A stretch of DNA of 64,000 nt from Bryopsis sp. KO-2023 (taxonomy: Eukaryota > Chlorophyta > Ulvophyceae > Bryopsidales > Bryopsidaceae): NCBI GenBank assembly GCA_030272585.1, contig BSYQ01000010.1, positions 3,038,001-3,102,000 of the forward strand. Reading direction: 5' to 3'. The position numbers were made by a program, and so were the translations under genes. The notes below the pieces were generated by a model that ran no database searches, was not told the DNA's origin, and was given only the letters and a program-made list of their open reading frames with translations. The first letter of the stretch is position 1, and each line of letters starts with the position of its first letter. Shown in pieces: positions 10,501 through 22,909 of the stretch.

Positions 10501-13500
10501 ACACTTCGGTGTGTGCATGAGCCAATTCTGCAGCGGCACGAGCCGCAGCCAATCGCACAGCCGGTCTGACGTGTTTCGAACACTCGCAGATCGATGGCAG
10601 TATGGCTGCTATTCTAGGGAGGATATCCTCCGACACCACAGCACCGACGACTTTCAGAATCTGTAAACAGTTGATCACCGCCTGGATCGCCCCCTCCGAG
10701 TTGGTGTCTTGACCTTCACCGCACTCATCCTTGCTTTCCCCGGATAGATCCAAGGAAGCCGTCATGTGGTCCCAGAGCTGGGGGAGGTCGTCGAACAGCC
10801 GCCCTTTCAGCTTTTTCGCTAGTGCGACTAGGACAGCCTCCGCCCCACACCTCGCAATGTGCGCAGATATCACAGCAGGGTTCTTTGGGTCTACCTCTCC
10901 ACCGACCGTCAGCACGGACATCAGGCCAGAATCGCTCGTGTCGTTTGGAGTGCTGGATTCAAGCTTCAAGCATGGCACCTCCATTGGATCCCCGCATGCC
11001 ATCACGCAAATGTTTTTCAGCATCTTTGTTGGGGAGGGTTTCCTCCGAGTGCATATGGATATGAGCCCAGCCAATGCCTCCGCCAACAAATTCTGCAACA
11101 AACACTCTCCTTCTTTCCTGATCGCCCCCATCAGCGGTTGAATCACGCCATTCAGCTTCCCTGGCAATGACCCGCACCGAACCACGGACGCCGCCGCACT
11201 AGCTGTTGCAGCCATGTGTAAATTCTCCTGGAGGTTGGTCAGAGTTGTTGCTGTGGTGAATATCTGCTGCTGGAGCCCCAGCAATGCTGGAAATGCGGTA
11301 CAAATCGGAAGCTGGGATGTCAATTCACATATGGTCTCGACCGACAGGGATTCACTCGGGCCCGGCATGTAGATTTGCTGAAACCCAGCCGCAACGCACT
11401 GGTTTTGCAAAGCGGTCCATTCCCTTCTGAGCTTCGTGTAGTACAAAGAAACCTCGCTGTACGGCTCCATGCTGCTGGCCACCGGAGTGGCTGCCGACAA
11501 ACCCGACAGCAACTCGTAGCTCTTTGAAATCAGCTCCTGGGGAACCGGCCACAAAGACTGCTCATCGGAACTCACCCCCTCTCTCTCTTGTTTGACCCCG
11601 ATCCAGTACCACACCACCAAACAAGCCGCCAATCTGGATGTCGCACTGGCACTGGACAAATGCTGCATGACTTCTCCAGTGATCAAGACACCGCACCTCT
11701 CCAGTCTTTCCCCCAGGTGCCCCAGTGCATGAGTCACACTCAGTCGCATTCGAGTGGCATTCCCCGCCCACTGAGATCCCACCACATGCTCCTCCCCACT
11801 GCCTACGCCGACATCATCATTCCCTCTCGGCCGTTTTCTCGGTCGGTTGTCCCCCGATGCATCCAAAGCACCTTGGTCTGTGACGATCGACCGCATCTCC
11901 CCCATCAAGGTTTCGTCCAGCGCCCGGCCCGAAGGAGTGGAAGCCAGCTTGAAGAACACCCCGATCACATGCGGTTGCATCGCCGCCGCCAACGCCTTGT
12001 CGGAGCATTTTTCCAGGATCAAATCCCAGACCCGCTCGCACCTGACCAACACCTCCTCCTTCGATTCCAGCAGCAAGTTGAAAAACGTGAAGATCAGGGC
12101 ATCCAGCGCAATTCTTTCCAGCCAGGGTGCGTTCTGTGGGGTGGATGTCAGAAGCTGTTCCAAGCACTGGACGCTTGCCAGCCTCACAGCGGTCAGACTG
12201 TGTCTAAAAAAAGGCCACAGACGGGGGACGAGGTGAGAAAGCTCCAACCCCGTTTCGAAGGTCCCCGGCTGAGAATAGAGCTGCCACAGCAACTGCATGA
12301 CGCTTGCTGTCGCTGAGCTCAGGTCATCCATGTCCAACAGAATTTCCCACAGCATTTTTCGAATGTACTCCACCACCTGTGGGGAAAAAAAAGCAGGTAG
12401 AATTCCATCGATTCCCTTTTCCTTGGCATCAGCCAATCAACGAAAGTGACGTCTTGCAACATAGGTCAATCACATGACCATATTGGGCTCATGCATGGTG
12501 ATTCACCACATATCGTTTACGCATGCATCTCTCGATAAAATCCTGAATTTGGCTGCATGGATCTCTCGACGAAATCCTGAATTTCGCTTCCTGGGAACCC
12601 ACAGACAAACCATGCATCCTTATATCTTGACTGACCTGGGGAGCCTCCGTCGCCAGCTCCAGAGCAACCGGCTCCATGACTTCAGCAGCTGCTGCCCTCA
12701 CATCGTCGTAGTTATCCTCCAGACCCCGCATGATAGCAGGGAGGGCCAAGGGGAGGGTTTCGGCAGAGATGTCTTTTCGAGCTGCGAGCAAATACTTCAA
12801 ACCCAGCAGCCCCCCATGTCGAACCTCCCATGATGAGTATTCCACCATTTCGTGAAGCAACCTCAGCACCAATTTGACGCTGGAAACCGGAAGGGTTTGG
12901 AGGGCTGTGCCCAGGGCTTGAGCAGCTGTTTCTCGAACAGGTGCAACCATCTGTAGTTTTAAATCGATGCAAAGGAAGTAAGTAAAAAAGGCAATCAGAC
13001 AAAAGTATAAGTCGAATCGACAGGTTATCTTCAAAGTGTTGTTGGCAGGCTTCAGTTTTGTGCTGTCCCATTCGACTTTTTGTTGAACAAGTGCTCCCTA
13101 CCCCCCATCTTTTCCTCTGCACCCTTGATAGAATTTTTCTCAAGGGAACCCAGTTCAACAAATAGTGAATTCTAATCAAACAGAGTCCGAATGTCACCCC
13201 ACCTGGTCTGACACAAAATCCCCCACACGATCCATCGCCAGGACGCAAAGGAGCACCACCACACAGTTTTCCAGCCAGGATTGGTTTGCGGAGGCTGCGT
13301 GCGACAGCTCCTCTTGTTGAACATTTCCCAGGTCCCTCCTCCCAGATCGGCCGGGCAACAACCATCCAGATGGCTCCTCCGTCAGTCTGACGGAGATGCC
13401 CGCTGCGCCAGCTTGGGATCGTAAGACCTCACGAAGAGCAAGCGCAGCTCCATGTCTGACCTCCCAACAAGAGTCCAGCACTTCGATGCACGCCAGGTCG

Positions 13501-15840
13501 CAGAACCGCTGGAATGGCCACGCCCCACGAATAATGTTGTTCCACTGTTTTCAGGATCGGGAACAAAAAAAGCAAACAGTCGAAGGAAGAACCGACAAAC
13601 CCAAAATGAGAAAATAAAAAGCAAGAAAACAAAAGGAAAGAAAAAGCAGCTGTAACACCACATCGGCGAAACAGAAATTGCTCCAGAAGGGCAAAGGATG
13701 GTGGTGATATGCAGATCTTTTCCATATCACACATTAAAAAATAGAGTAATAAATTAATACATATATTATTTGATTTTGCTTTAATTTTTAGAGGTTCTGT
13801 GTGTCCTCAATGGTATCGTATCGGACGAAACTTGCACACCTCTTTTTGGTCCTCCTCGGCTGTATTGTCAGCACTTGGGATGGAGGGAATTTGTGGAGGG
13901 GTGGGGACGTTGACTGATTCATCGCCCTCCCGCTGCAGAGACACAAAAACCATAATTTGTTACAGTCGATCTGTCAGCTGTCAGGCACACCCTCAGAATT
14001 CCCAATGCAAAAAAAACACAAGCAAATTCGTCTGCCGGCAGAGATTTTCGGCACGTTCGCATCAAAAGTGTGCATCGACTCTGTTCCAGTTTCTTTTTTT
14101 CCTGCTTTTTTTTTGATCTGTGCGTCGACATGACATATGACATATGCCAGTCATTGAGAGCTGGCTTCCTTAAGGAGCCTCTTGAACACCTCCCCAAGTA
14201 ACACAGGATTTCGACATAGAAATTCCATCGTTTATCCTCACTTTGACCACCACCGCCGGCTGGATGCCTTTGGACAAATCTGTCCGAGCCTCCGTCCGAG
14301 CTTTCCTTTTCAATCGATTTTTTTCCCTGGCACTCAACAAGTTTCTGGCCCCCTCCGACGGCTCTGTCCCCAAGTCGACACCGCTGCCAGCTCTAGAAGG
14401 GGGAGCACATGTCAAATCACCATCGCTAACCAAGGCACTCACACCAGCTCCTATCGATCGACAATCAAGCAACTCAGCCCGTGCCACCGCAGTTTCCAAC
14501 CACATAGCTTGTCGCACAGCTCGATGTGAAAGCACATGAGTCGAACTCACCCAGTTTTTCCCTGAGCTGCCTCCGTTGCTGATCGACCATGGTTCTGTCG
14601 GACATGTCATATTCCTCCAGAAAACACCGCATTAAATTAAATCAGCAACTATCGTCAGACAGCAACTCCAGAACCCCCTCCCTCCCCAAGCCGTCTAAAA
14701 ACTCCTTATCTTTGTTTTCCACATGCGACCACTCCAAGAAACATATTATATATAAATATATATAGATATATATAATGCCTTGGGGTAGAGAGCTAGATAT
14801 GAACATTGTAATGATGCGGTGGTTTCTTTCTTTTTCTTCTGGATATGCATTTTCTCAGTAAACACATATCCGCGAATGGGCTGCACTCGGCCTTTCGGCC
14901 GTGTGTAAAAAAATAATTTCAATACAAAAGCCACGATTCGACGATTCTTCCCCCATTCATCCAAAAAGTAAAAAATAATTGTCTTTTCGAATCACCTGGT
15001 CCCTGCATGCCAGGAGCGTCTTCCCAGATGCCAGCAGCTCTTTCAAATTCAATTGGGAGAGCCTCATGGAAGCCGTCGGGTTGTGTGGTTCCCGGTTACC
15101 GGGCTCGATGTGCCTTCGGAGATCAGAGGCCGTGTGGTGAACGAAATGCTCTGCCACCAAACCGACAGCCTCAGCAGCCGCTACCCTACACTCCCATTTC
15201 TTACTGTCTAGATATCGATGTACCTAAGCCACAGTTGGAAAACCTTTTGAATTCAAAAAAAAAAAAAAAAAGAAAGAAAAAGACAATTGCAGAGAGGGAT
15301 TGAACAATGCAGGCAGCAATTTTTGAGGATTTTTTTTTCAACATCAAGATAGTGTTGGTGGAGAAAACAGGCAACGATTGTGACGATTGTGTGTTTGTGT
15401 GGAGGGTGGGGAGTGGCAGTCGTTTGCGGTTTGCAGGCTTTTATGATAGCTTTGTGGACGCGGTGCGGGGCAGAGGATTTGATCGCTGGGGCGCCAAGAG
15501 TTGGGGCTCTTACCTTTCTCAGTATCGAAGGGAGCTGGGCGGGATGTACTTTCGCGATGTCGCTGATGTGTTTCGCTGCGGCCTTTCTCGTCGCTTCGTT
15601 GCTCCCATCTGCTCCACGAAAGAGAACCGCCACAAAAAGGATTTACGATACCTCAAACGAGGGGGAAAAAACACAAGGCCCCCGAAACCCCACACGGTTC
15701 GCCGAGGTGGTGCCTCCCAAACAATCAGGTCTCTCGGAATCAGCATTTGCAACGACAAAGAAACACAGCGAAAGACGTGGCCGCGCACTTTCGAGGAGGT
15801 TCAGGAGCTTTTGGAGACGGCTCTCTCCAGACGCTTGCAT
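7522..15840 (-). CDS. BTAF1: TATA-binding-protein-associated factor BTAF1/Mot1, SNF2-family ATPase, 12 exons
   Basis: Mot1/BTAF1 strips TBP from DNA using ATP and acts in the nucleus. Proposed exons on the minus strand: 15789-15840, 15514-15608, 14996-15223, 14551-14614, 14242-14507, 13840-13932, 13203-13544, 12636-12950, 10036-12376, 9135-9666, 8609-8853, 7522-8474. They sum to 5526 nt (1841 aa), very near the usual ~1850. The start at 15840 gives MQASGESRLQKLLNLLE, matching the family N-terminus. HEAT repeats follow, with the signatures KKWECRVAAAEAVG, DSCWEVRHGAALALRE and SSWEVRHGGLLGLKYLL. The SNF2 ATPase has DDMGLGKT split by an intron, DEGH, LSGTPIQNN, then HDWNPMNDMQAMDRVHRLGQ. One 2.3-kb exon encodes most HEAT repeats. 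The gene is divergent from Tic22 with 327 bp between ATGs. Confidence 0.95.
12530..12593. repeat. Imperfect direct repeat in BTAF1 intron 8
   Basis: The motif TCTCGAtaAAATCCTGAATTT (second copy TCTCGAcGAAATCCTGAATTT) occurs twice about 30 bp apart. It is a local duplication inside an intron. Confidence 0.6.
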
Positions 15841-16167
15841 GACGATGTTGCGCGCTTTCGCCGTTCGTTCGACCCAGGCCAGTCCTTCGATCGAATGCGC
15901 CACCGCGTGCTGAGTGCGCGACGTCCGGGTGTTTTGCCCGCGACCGTTGGTCGTCGCCTCTTCTTGCGCGTCTGTCGAATCGTCCGCGCGTTGCGCTCCA
16001 TTCTTTCCGCCAAACGTCTAAAGTACAAGGATTTGGGTGGCATCAATTTCAACCAGCATTGGCCTTCACACATGAGAAGTGTGGCCCCCCCTGAACAGGC
16101 TTCCCCTTGAATTCCGCCACCCAACCCCACGCCACAGCCTTTCCACGCACACGCAGGCGAATCCGCC
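15841..16167. promoter_or_regulatory. Shared divergent promoter region, BTAF1 / Tic22
   Basis: The 327 bp between the BTAF1 ATG (minus) and the Tic22 ATG (plus) is GC-rich with many CG dinucleotides, unlike the AT-rich introns on both sides. No TATA box is evident. Bidirectional promoter activity is inferred from geometry only. Confidence 0.4.
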
Positions 16168-19100
16168 ATGGACAACCCGTTTGGAAACGCCCGCAAGGCG
16201 CTCGACGACGCCAGAAACCGGCTGGCCTCGCAGTTCGAGCCCATTCGCCAACAAGCGCAAAGTCGCTGGGAAGACGTGTGCGGTTTCGTCTCCGCGCAGC
16301 AAAGAAAGATCGGCCATGGGAGCGCGAGCAGAGTGGCGTTTGCGGTGCGTAGATCTCGAGCGTAGTCTCCGACTTCCCAAGGCTCCGCCGTTGATCGACA
16401 AGCGGCAGGGAGAGGAAGGGGGGTGGAGGTTGGAATTCAGATTCGTTTTTTTTTGTCTCCTTTCACGTTTTCGTTGTTTTTTGCGTTTCAGTCCATGTCG
16501 CAGTCGCGAGGTTTCCAGCCCTTGTTTGATTTGGCGATGGGTCGCGACGCCCTGAAAGCGAGATTGTCGTCGGTGCCTGTGTACACCGTGACGAACAAGA
16601 AAAACGAATTCGTTCTTTTGTCATCCGAGGTACGAGTTTCAAAAAGCAAATAGGGGGTGTTGTTATACAGAAGACTGTGCCTTCTTGTGGCCACAAGGTT
16701 TTCTATTCTGTGTAGGGTTTTCTTATTTCCCTGGAGTGTTTCTTGAGGCAAAAAAAGAATCCCAAGTTTCATTGATTGGGGATGTGTTTCTGAATAAAAG
16801 TTGGGATCGCAGAAAGGAAAACAAGAAAATTTTTATGGGAATTCATTGCCTTGATAATCGCAAGAACACATTTCTCAACTTATTTTTTCTGCGATTTGTT
16901 ATCTCACATTTGACAAATGCACAACTCCCCCCCACCAAAAATAATAAATAATAGTTAATTAAAAAAAAACACTGAATAAAAATAAGTAAACAAGTATCGC
17001 TTAGTACTTAGAGCATTGATTTGCCGAAGCTAAGAAATATTTAAAACTTTCAATTTTTATTTTATTTCTAGAGGTTCTTTTTTTGGGGGGGGGGGGGGGG
17101 ATTCCCGTGTTTCTTCACGAAATCAGAAACCGATCTCTTTGGTACAAGTCTCTGTTCAACAAGAATTCACGAATGTGCGAATTTGATATTTTTGGAAAGT
17201 CCGTGAAGTTTCCAGCATTCACGGAAAAAATAAAATAAAAATAAATAGTGAAATGAATGGTGCCTGAAATATGTGGTTCAAAATCTGATGCAGATGACAA
17301 GGCAAGCGAGTGGAGGCAAGGGTCGGGTGGGGCTCGTCTTCATGTCGGAAAAAGCAGCTGTGGAATTGATTGATAAGGTGAATTCGAGGACTTACATCAG
17401 TTGTTCAGCTGATGCGACCTTCGGGTTAAAATTTATGTAAAAAACTTTGATTTAAGAATAAAAATAATAATAAAATAGTTGAAGTTTTTGATCCCAGTCC
17501 AGGGGAAAGAAAAACCAGCAGGCGGTTTATGAACAGGAAGAGCACTTCTTTTTTGGACCTCTTTTATTACAGAAACAAAAGGATTAATTTCTGTAATAAA
17601 AGAAATATATTTGAGAAGGGGGGGGGACATACACACACTCACTCACGATTAGAAAAGAATTTCCCTGCGTCCTTTTTCATATGTTGAAATCAGACATCTT
17701 TTTCACTTGATTTTTTTTTTTTTGGCCTTTCATCGTCATCGTTTCGTGAAAACGACGACTAATTACTGAACATCAATTTTTGGTTGTATTTTTCAGTTAC
17801 GCAAAGATAACCCCAAGCTGGGAAAAAACACAAAAGTTTTGTCCATCGGCCTCGATTCTCTATACGACTTGATGACCATCCCAGCATCCGCTTACGGCAT
17901 GGACGTAAGTGAATTTTCCTCTCAGCAAAAATCTATCCACTTAGTGCTACCTTCAGATCTATTACGGTTGTGGCTCATTCAACTGCACCTTTTTTTTTTT
18001 TAAATCCCAATTTTTTTAGACTTTTTCAGAAAATCGACATAATTCTATTTTTTTATTTTCTTCTGAGTGTGCCAGAATACTTCTAGCTGAACCTACGGGA
18101 AGGACGTGTTTAACCTACATTAAAAGTGTGGTTCTGAGCGCCTCAATGGCAAGAGTGACTTTTCTTAATTGCTCAGGATGGATGTAGGGAGTGACGTTTC
18201 GATTGGTCCCCGATGCCGAAGAGGTAGCCAATGCTTTGGAGGTATGTTTTCTCTTTTTTTTTGCTTTTTTGTTTTGGGCAGCCACATTTTTATTTTTATT
18301 TTTTGGGGGGGTATCATGATCTATGCAGGCATCATCTAGCGTGGCTTTTTCTCGATGTATCATTGAATTAGATATGTAATGCTTACGCACAGTCAGTCAG
18401 TCATTCAGTTTTTAAGACCATAAAAGAAAGAAAGTAGGAGGTATTTATTTCCCATCGCCATTTGTTTTTGTTTATTTTCAGTAGTGAATCCATGTATCAC
18501 TCACTCAGTGTGTGTTGTATTTAGGTGTACAGATCAGCAGGGGTCCCTGCTCGGTCCATCACTGGGGTCCCAGTTTTTCAGGCCGAAGGGCTCAGTGTTT
18601 CTGCACCTGATAACAAGGTGAAACTGAATAACCGACCTTAAACCAAAATCCGATAACAAAAACGGAAATTTGTTGTCCAGGTTGGCTGATTCTGAACGGG
18701 ACTATTTGTTCTTTGAAACAAAGAGAAGGGGTGGGGGGGGCGGGGGCGTTTCACTGTCATGATACCCCTTCTTGGTTCATCAAAGGTATTCCAGACTTGT
18801 TTTTTTTTCTGAATGGGGGGTGGTGTGTTTCGAGCAGAGAGCCACTCCTTTGTTTCTCAGCAAGTCGGATTTGGACATCGCGTTGAAGACGGCCGGCCGG
18901 AATAAGAACGAGCGGGACGAGGTCGACCTGAGGGAAAAAACAGAAGGCTTCAAACAGAAAGCAAACGATGCAAGAAAGAAGGTGAAGGATGTCCTTTGTT
19001 CGCTCGTTTCTTTCTGCTCTTTTTTTTTTTTAAATCCAAGCTTTGTGTAGTACTCATTCTATCTATAAATGACCGACATGGGCTGCCCTCGACTTCTGAG

Positions 19101-19563
19101 TTTTCTTCGAATCGTTATTGAACTACTGCACCGATTATGTAGTATCAAATTCACAACCCCACACTGAATTCTCAGAATCAAAACAAAGCAAACATCTCTG
19201 CAAGTATGGAAAGCTGAGTTGAACCTTTGTTGAAAAGGTATGAATTCGCAAATACATAAATTTACGCAAATGCGTGTGTTTCTTGCTCTTCTGCAGATGG
19301 AATCCTGCGAGGACGCCAAAGAAGTCAGAAAATGGAAGCAAGTCGCAGAGAAAGCGGAGTCTCGGGCCGCCGACACCCAGAAACAGCTTGAGAAAGTCAT
19401 AGAATCCTGTCCTAAGACGAGGGTGGAAGTGGGGAGTTTGGAAGATGTGATCGGGCGAATGGGGGACGACAAGAAAGGGACGTGGTCCAATGTGCTGTTC
19501 GTCCGTCAAGGGGTTATCACGGACCTGCGTGAAGAACAACTGGCTGCAGACAAAAAGCAATAG
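16168..19563 (+). CDS. TIC22: Tic22-family plastid protein import component, 8 exons
   Basis: Tic22 proteins are chaperone-like factors of the plastid intermembrane space that help preproteins pass between the TOC and TIC complexes. Proposed exons: 16168-16344, 16492-16629, 17294-17377, 17797-17904, 18188-18241, 18525-18617, 18838-18981, 19297-19563; together 1065 nt (354 aa), all phase 0. Family features: VPVYTVTNKKNEFVLLSSE near residue 90, then VGLVFMSEKAAVELID, then LGKNTKVLSIGLDSLYDL, GVTFRLVPDAEEVANAL and VPVFQAEGLSV. The C-terminus from about residue 265 is charged and probably helical. The N-terminus (MDNPFGNARKALDDARNR) is amphipathic rather than a classic transit peptide, which is not unusual for this family. 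An AATAAA lies at 20002. Confidence 0.88.
17560..17603. repeat. Inverted repeat with 16-bp perfect arms in Tic22 intron 3
   Basis: The arm TCTTTTATTACAGAAA (17560-17575) is matched by its exact reverse complement at 17588-17603, with a 12-nt loop. In RNA it would form a stable hairpin within the intron. Confidence 0.85.
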
Positions 19564-20336
19564 ACTGCAGCGGTTTTCCTGCTACTTCCCAGAGGAAAAA
19601 AAAAGAAGGAAAAAAAAAGGGATGCATCGTTGTGGCCTTTTTTTTTAATGTCTTTTTCAATTCCACTGTGGGTGGGACCAGCATCAGAGAAAGAGCTTTT
19701 GCCCCCTGTGGAAGTTGGTTTGGTCTTTTTTTCTTGGGAAATTACCTACGGTGGACGATTTTGGGAATGGAGGTTGAGTTTTGGAAGGCGGGGGGCGGGA
19801 GGGTTGTCCAATGGGTTGAGCGGGGGATTTTCTGACGATCGTGGTGGCATGAATCCATGAATCGGCAAACTGCAGGGGAAATGAGTTTCTTAAAGACCTA
19901 AAACGGAAGAGGAGGGGGGGGGAGAAACGATCACAAGAATTTGGAGTTTTGGTAATGATTTTGGGATCCATCGCCTTCTGTTCCATTCCAGGGTCGGAAA
20001 AAATAAACCTGGAGTGGTGAGTCCATCAAAGGTTCAATTTAGCCTTCCATACTTGCAGATATTTGCTTTATTTTTTGTGCTGAAAATATAGAATGGGGTT
20101 GCGAATCCTGTATTACGTGATCAATGACAACCTGAACAACATCCAACAAAACAGTGAGCATATCTTTTTGCGAGGGGCCCTTTTCCTGGTTGGAGAGCTC
20201 AAGAAAAAAAACTGGCAGGGGGTTTGAACCTAAATTTGAATTTGCTGCAATCGGTCGATTTCCACTGAAAATAAAGCAGAGCCGCTCACGACCGCAGCAA
20301 AACGTACAGAAGCACACCCTTTGCGTAAGGAGACTG
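19564..20336. other. Interval between Tic22 and the UVR/SnoaL gene
   Basis: No gene is supported. It holds the Tic22 3' UTR with AATAAA at 20002, G-rich and A-rich runs, and the presumed promoter of the next gene. An open frame continues upstream of the ATG at 20337 but lacks an earlier ATG. Confidence 0.4.
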
Positions 20337-20975
20337 ATGGACGGCAGCAGAGCCCTCCTATCCGCCAGAGCGGGACCCAGTTCGCGTTGCGGGACCTTGG
20401 GCGTTATCTCGCGAAATCCTCCCACGTTGCGACGAAAGTGCTCGCGTCGGCCATCGCGGGTGCGATGCGCTTTGGACGACGGGAGCAGCCAGACGCTTTA
20501 CGACTTGAGAGCGAAACTGGAAGCGGCCGTCCAGTCTGAGGATTACGTAACGGCTGCGCAACTCAGAGACGTCCTGGCGGAGAAAGAAACCGACGCGCGC
20601 TTGGCCGTGGAGTACGCGAATCAGCAGTTCTATCGCGCGTTTCAAAATGGGAGCATGGACGCGATGCGAAAGATATGGGGAAAAGGTGAACACGTGCAGT
20701 GCGTCCACCCGTCGCAAGGATGCATAGCTGGCGACGAGTTGGTGCTGGAAAGCTGGCGAGTCGTTCTGGGGGCGATACCCAAGGGGAACTTTCGAATCGT
20801 GGTGGACGACGTGCGAGTGTACGTCGTCGATCGGCAAGCTTACGTGACGTGCGTGGAGATCGTGAAGTCGGGATCCGAGCAAGGCCGGCTGATTTCGACG
20901 AACTTGTTCGAGAAGCAAGGGGAGGACTGGGTGATCGTCCATCACCACGCGAGCCCAGTATCGGGTAGACCTTGA
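20337..20975 (+). CDS. UVR motif plus SnoaL/NTF2-like domain protein, probably plastid-targeted
   Basis: Single exon, 212 aa. The first ~45 residues (from MDGSRALLSARAGPSS) are rich in Arg and Ser with almost no acidic residues, as in a chloroplast transit peptide. Next is a UvrB/UvrC-type motif, LYDLRAKLEAAVQSEDYVT followed by AAQLRD, a short helical hairpin used for protein contacts in ClpC and UvrB. From about residue 85 comes a cystatin-like SnoaL/NTF2 fold: NQQFYRAFQNGSMDAMRKIW, CVHPSQGCIAG, ESWRVVLGAIP and WVIVHHHASPVSG. Plant plastids carry proteins of this architecture with poorly known roles; no enzymatic function is claimed. An AATAAA at 21012-21017 follows the stop by 37 nt. Confidence 0.8.
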   Translation: MDGSRALLSARAGPSSRCGTLGVISRNPPTLRRKCSRRPSRVRCALDDGSSQTLYDLRAKLEAAVQSEDYVTAAQLRDVLAEKETDARLAVEYANQQFYRAFQNGSMDAMRKIWGKGEHVQCVHPSQGCIAGDELVLESWRVVLGAIPKGNFRIVVDDVRVYVVDRQAYVTCVEIVKSGSEQGRLISTNLFEKQGEDWVIVHHHASPVSGRP

Positions 20976-22909
20976 ATTGTTCGTTTTCTGTTTTTTTTTC
21001 TTTTCCCTTTGAATAAAACCGAAGGAAGAGTTTTCCCGAGGTTTGGTGACGGTTGAAAAAAAAAAGTCGTCTTTGTACATAAATTGAAGTCAACATTTCA
21101 AAAAAAATGAAAAAAGAAATTTTTCAAATGCTCAACATCTGCTGCCAGAAAAATAATTTGTCTGAATGCAGCGGAGGTTGGAGGGGTGGGGCAATGAAAC
21201 AAGTTGTTTTTCTTTAGGGCTGGGATTTTGATATTGGGTAATGGTTTAAAGGAAAGTTCATCCAACACAGTTTTAGTCCTGGGAAAAAAGGTCCATAGGG
21301 TGGGGGCCCAAAACTGGGGTAAGATTAAGAGAGGATAGTGATGGGTTTGGGTGGGTGGGAGCGTGTAATGTTCAGTTTTGGAATGAAAACACAGAATCAT
21401 GTTTTTAGCTTTGGCTCCCTATCATGATTGATGGTGGCAAACTACAAAACCTACATGGGAATTTTAGCAGTAATTTAACAGTAAAAATAGATTGACTCAG
21501 GATCTCTCATTTTGGTCAAACTCTCACAAACCGCCAGAAGTTTTTTCGTGACTTGCTCTGAAAACCTCAGTAATTCCAGATCAATATTAATTCTAAGAAA
21601 ATAAATTATAAGAAAATTTGTGTGTTCGACTCTTGCACAGATTTTTTTGGTGAGGTGTGCTTGACACCCAAGCAAAAGCAAGGTAGCATATCTTCTCTGA
21701 TTTACAATCCCGCACCATTTCCAAAAAAAAAAAGTCAATAATCAATCAATCCATTCCCCTCTTCCATTCGCCCAAAAACTAGAAAAAAAAGGGTTTTAAA
21801 AAAACGAAAAGAAAAAAAAAGAACACCCCGTGAAAATGCCTCGGAAGACATTCAAATGATGCTCGACACCTCAGAAACCTCATATCCCAACCAAGCCGAT
21901 TGCTGAATAAAAGAAAAACATTACCGACACCGCTTTCTTTTTGTTCTTTTCCAATTTTTTTCTTTTTTTTCGCTTTCTTTCTATGTCTCTTTCCCCTCCT
22001 GTCTTTTTTACCTCACCCCATTTAATCCACCGTTTCGCTTGCTCACCGTCTTACTTAAAATCTAGCACAAAGAGAGAGGCCAATCCCTCCAGACTCCAAA
22101 GCTCCATTTAGAGCTCGTATTCATGTTGTTTTTTTCCCAGTTTTTTTTTTTTTTCTCTTTTCAGAGTTTTTCGGATGAGCCTCCGTGCTTGTAAAAGAAA
22201 TTTTGTGGTATTAAGGAAAAAAAAATAAAACCAAAATACGAAAAACGTTTCTCTGACAGGAAAAAAAAGGATGTACAAACAAAAATGTCTTCTTTCTGTT
22301 TTTTTGTTTTTTTTTCCCTCCCCTATTTCACTCTTTTCCTTAGCTCTCTGCAACCCTGAATTTAGAATTTACCTTCAAATCTATATCGAGCAGTGAATCC
22401 ACTGCTTGAAAAATCAACAAACTTTCTTTTTTTAAAATGAGGGCACGCGTTTTCCTGCGAAATTCAAAAGGTTTTGATAGGTCCTTTCACCCCCACCCCC
22501 TCCACTTTCATTTTTACGCCTCTTCTTTCTAAGACATCAGAGCTTCACAGGAAAAGATATGAAATACATGAAACAAAAAAAACCACAACTTTTTGTTCTA
22601 TGGCAGCAGGAATCCCTGTCGCTCATGTAGCATAAAGGTCTCTTTTTTCTTTTTGTTTTCTTTCTTTTCCAATTTTTTTTTTTCTTTTTTTTTTTCGAAC
22701 TCGCTTTCTTCTGGCAGATATTTCCCCTGTAATATATTAAGGAAGAGAGCCCCTAATGTAAATGGTCCAAGAATTCAAACCGTGCGAACAACCAGAGAAT
22801 CCTGAGAGGTATGCAGGGCAAATAAACAAAACACAAACACACACACACACACCCATTCCAGCATTACTAACCATCCACACCTGGATCGGATCAAAAAATC
22901 AAACCCAAT
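20976..22909. other. Gene-poor convergent interval
   Basis: About 1.9 kb between two convergent genes. No conserved frame is seen. It contains many poly-A, poly-T and TTTTC runs (for example 21950-21980, 22135-22160, 22640-22700) and a short CA run near 22837-22850. Confidence 0.45.
21012..21017 (+). terminator. AATAAA polyadenylation signal candidate (UVR/SnoaL gene)
   Basis: The canonical hexamer lies 37 nt after the stop at 20975. Similar hexamers follow the CAP and Smr genes, suggesting this genome uses AATAAA. Confidence 0.45.

Noticed and set aside
14655-14715. Open stretch on the minus strand reading KEFLDGLGREGVLELLSDD next to BTAF1 exon 4
   Set aside because: It looks coding, but including it breaks phase and the direct junction CRDQ-EYDMSD matches the family; treated as chance within the intron.
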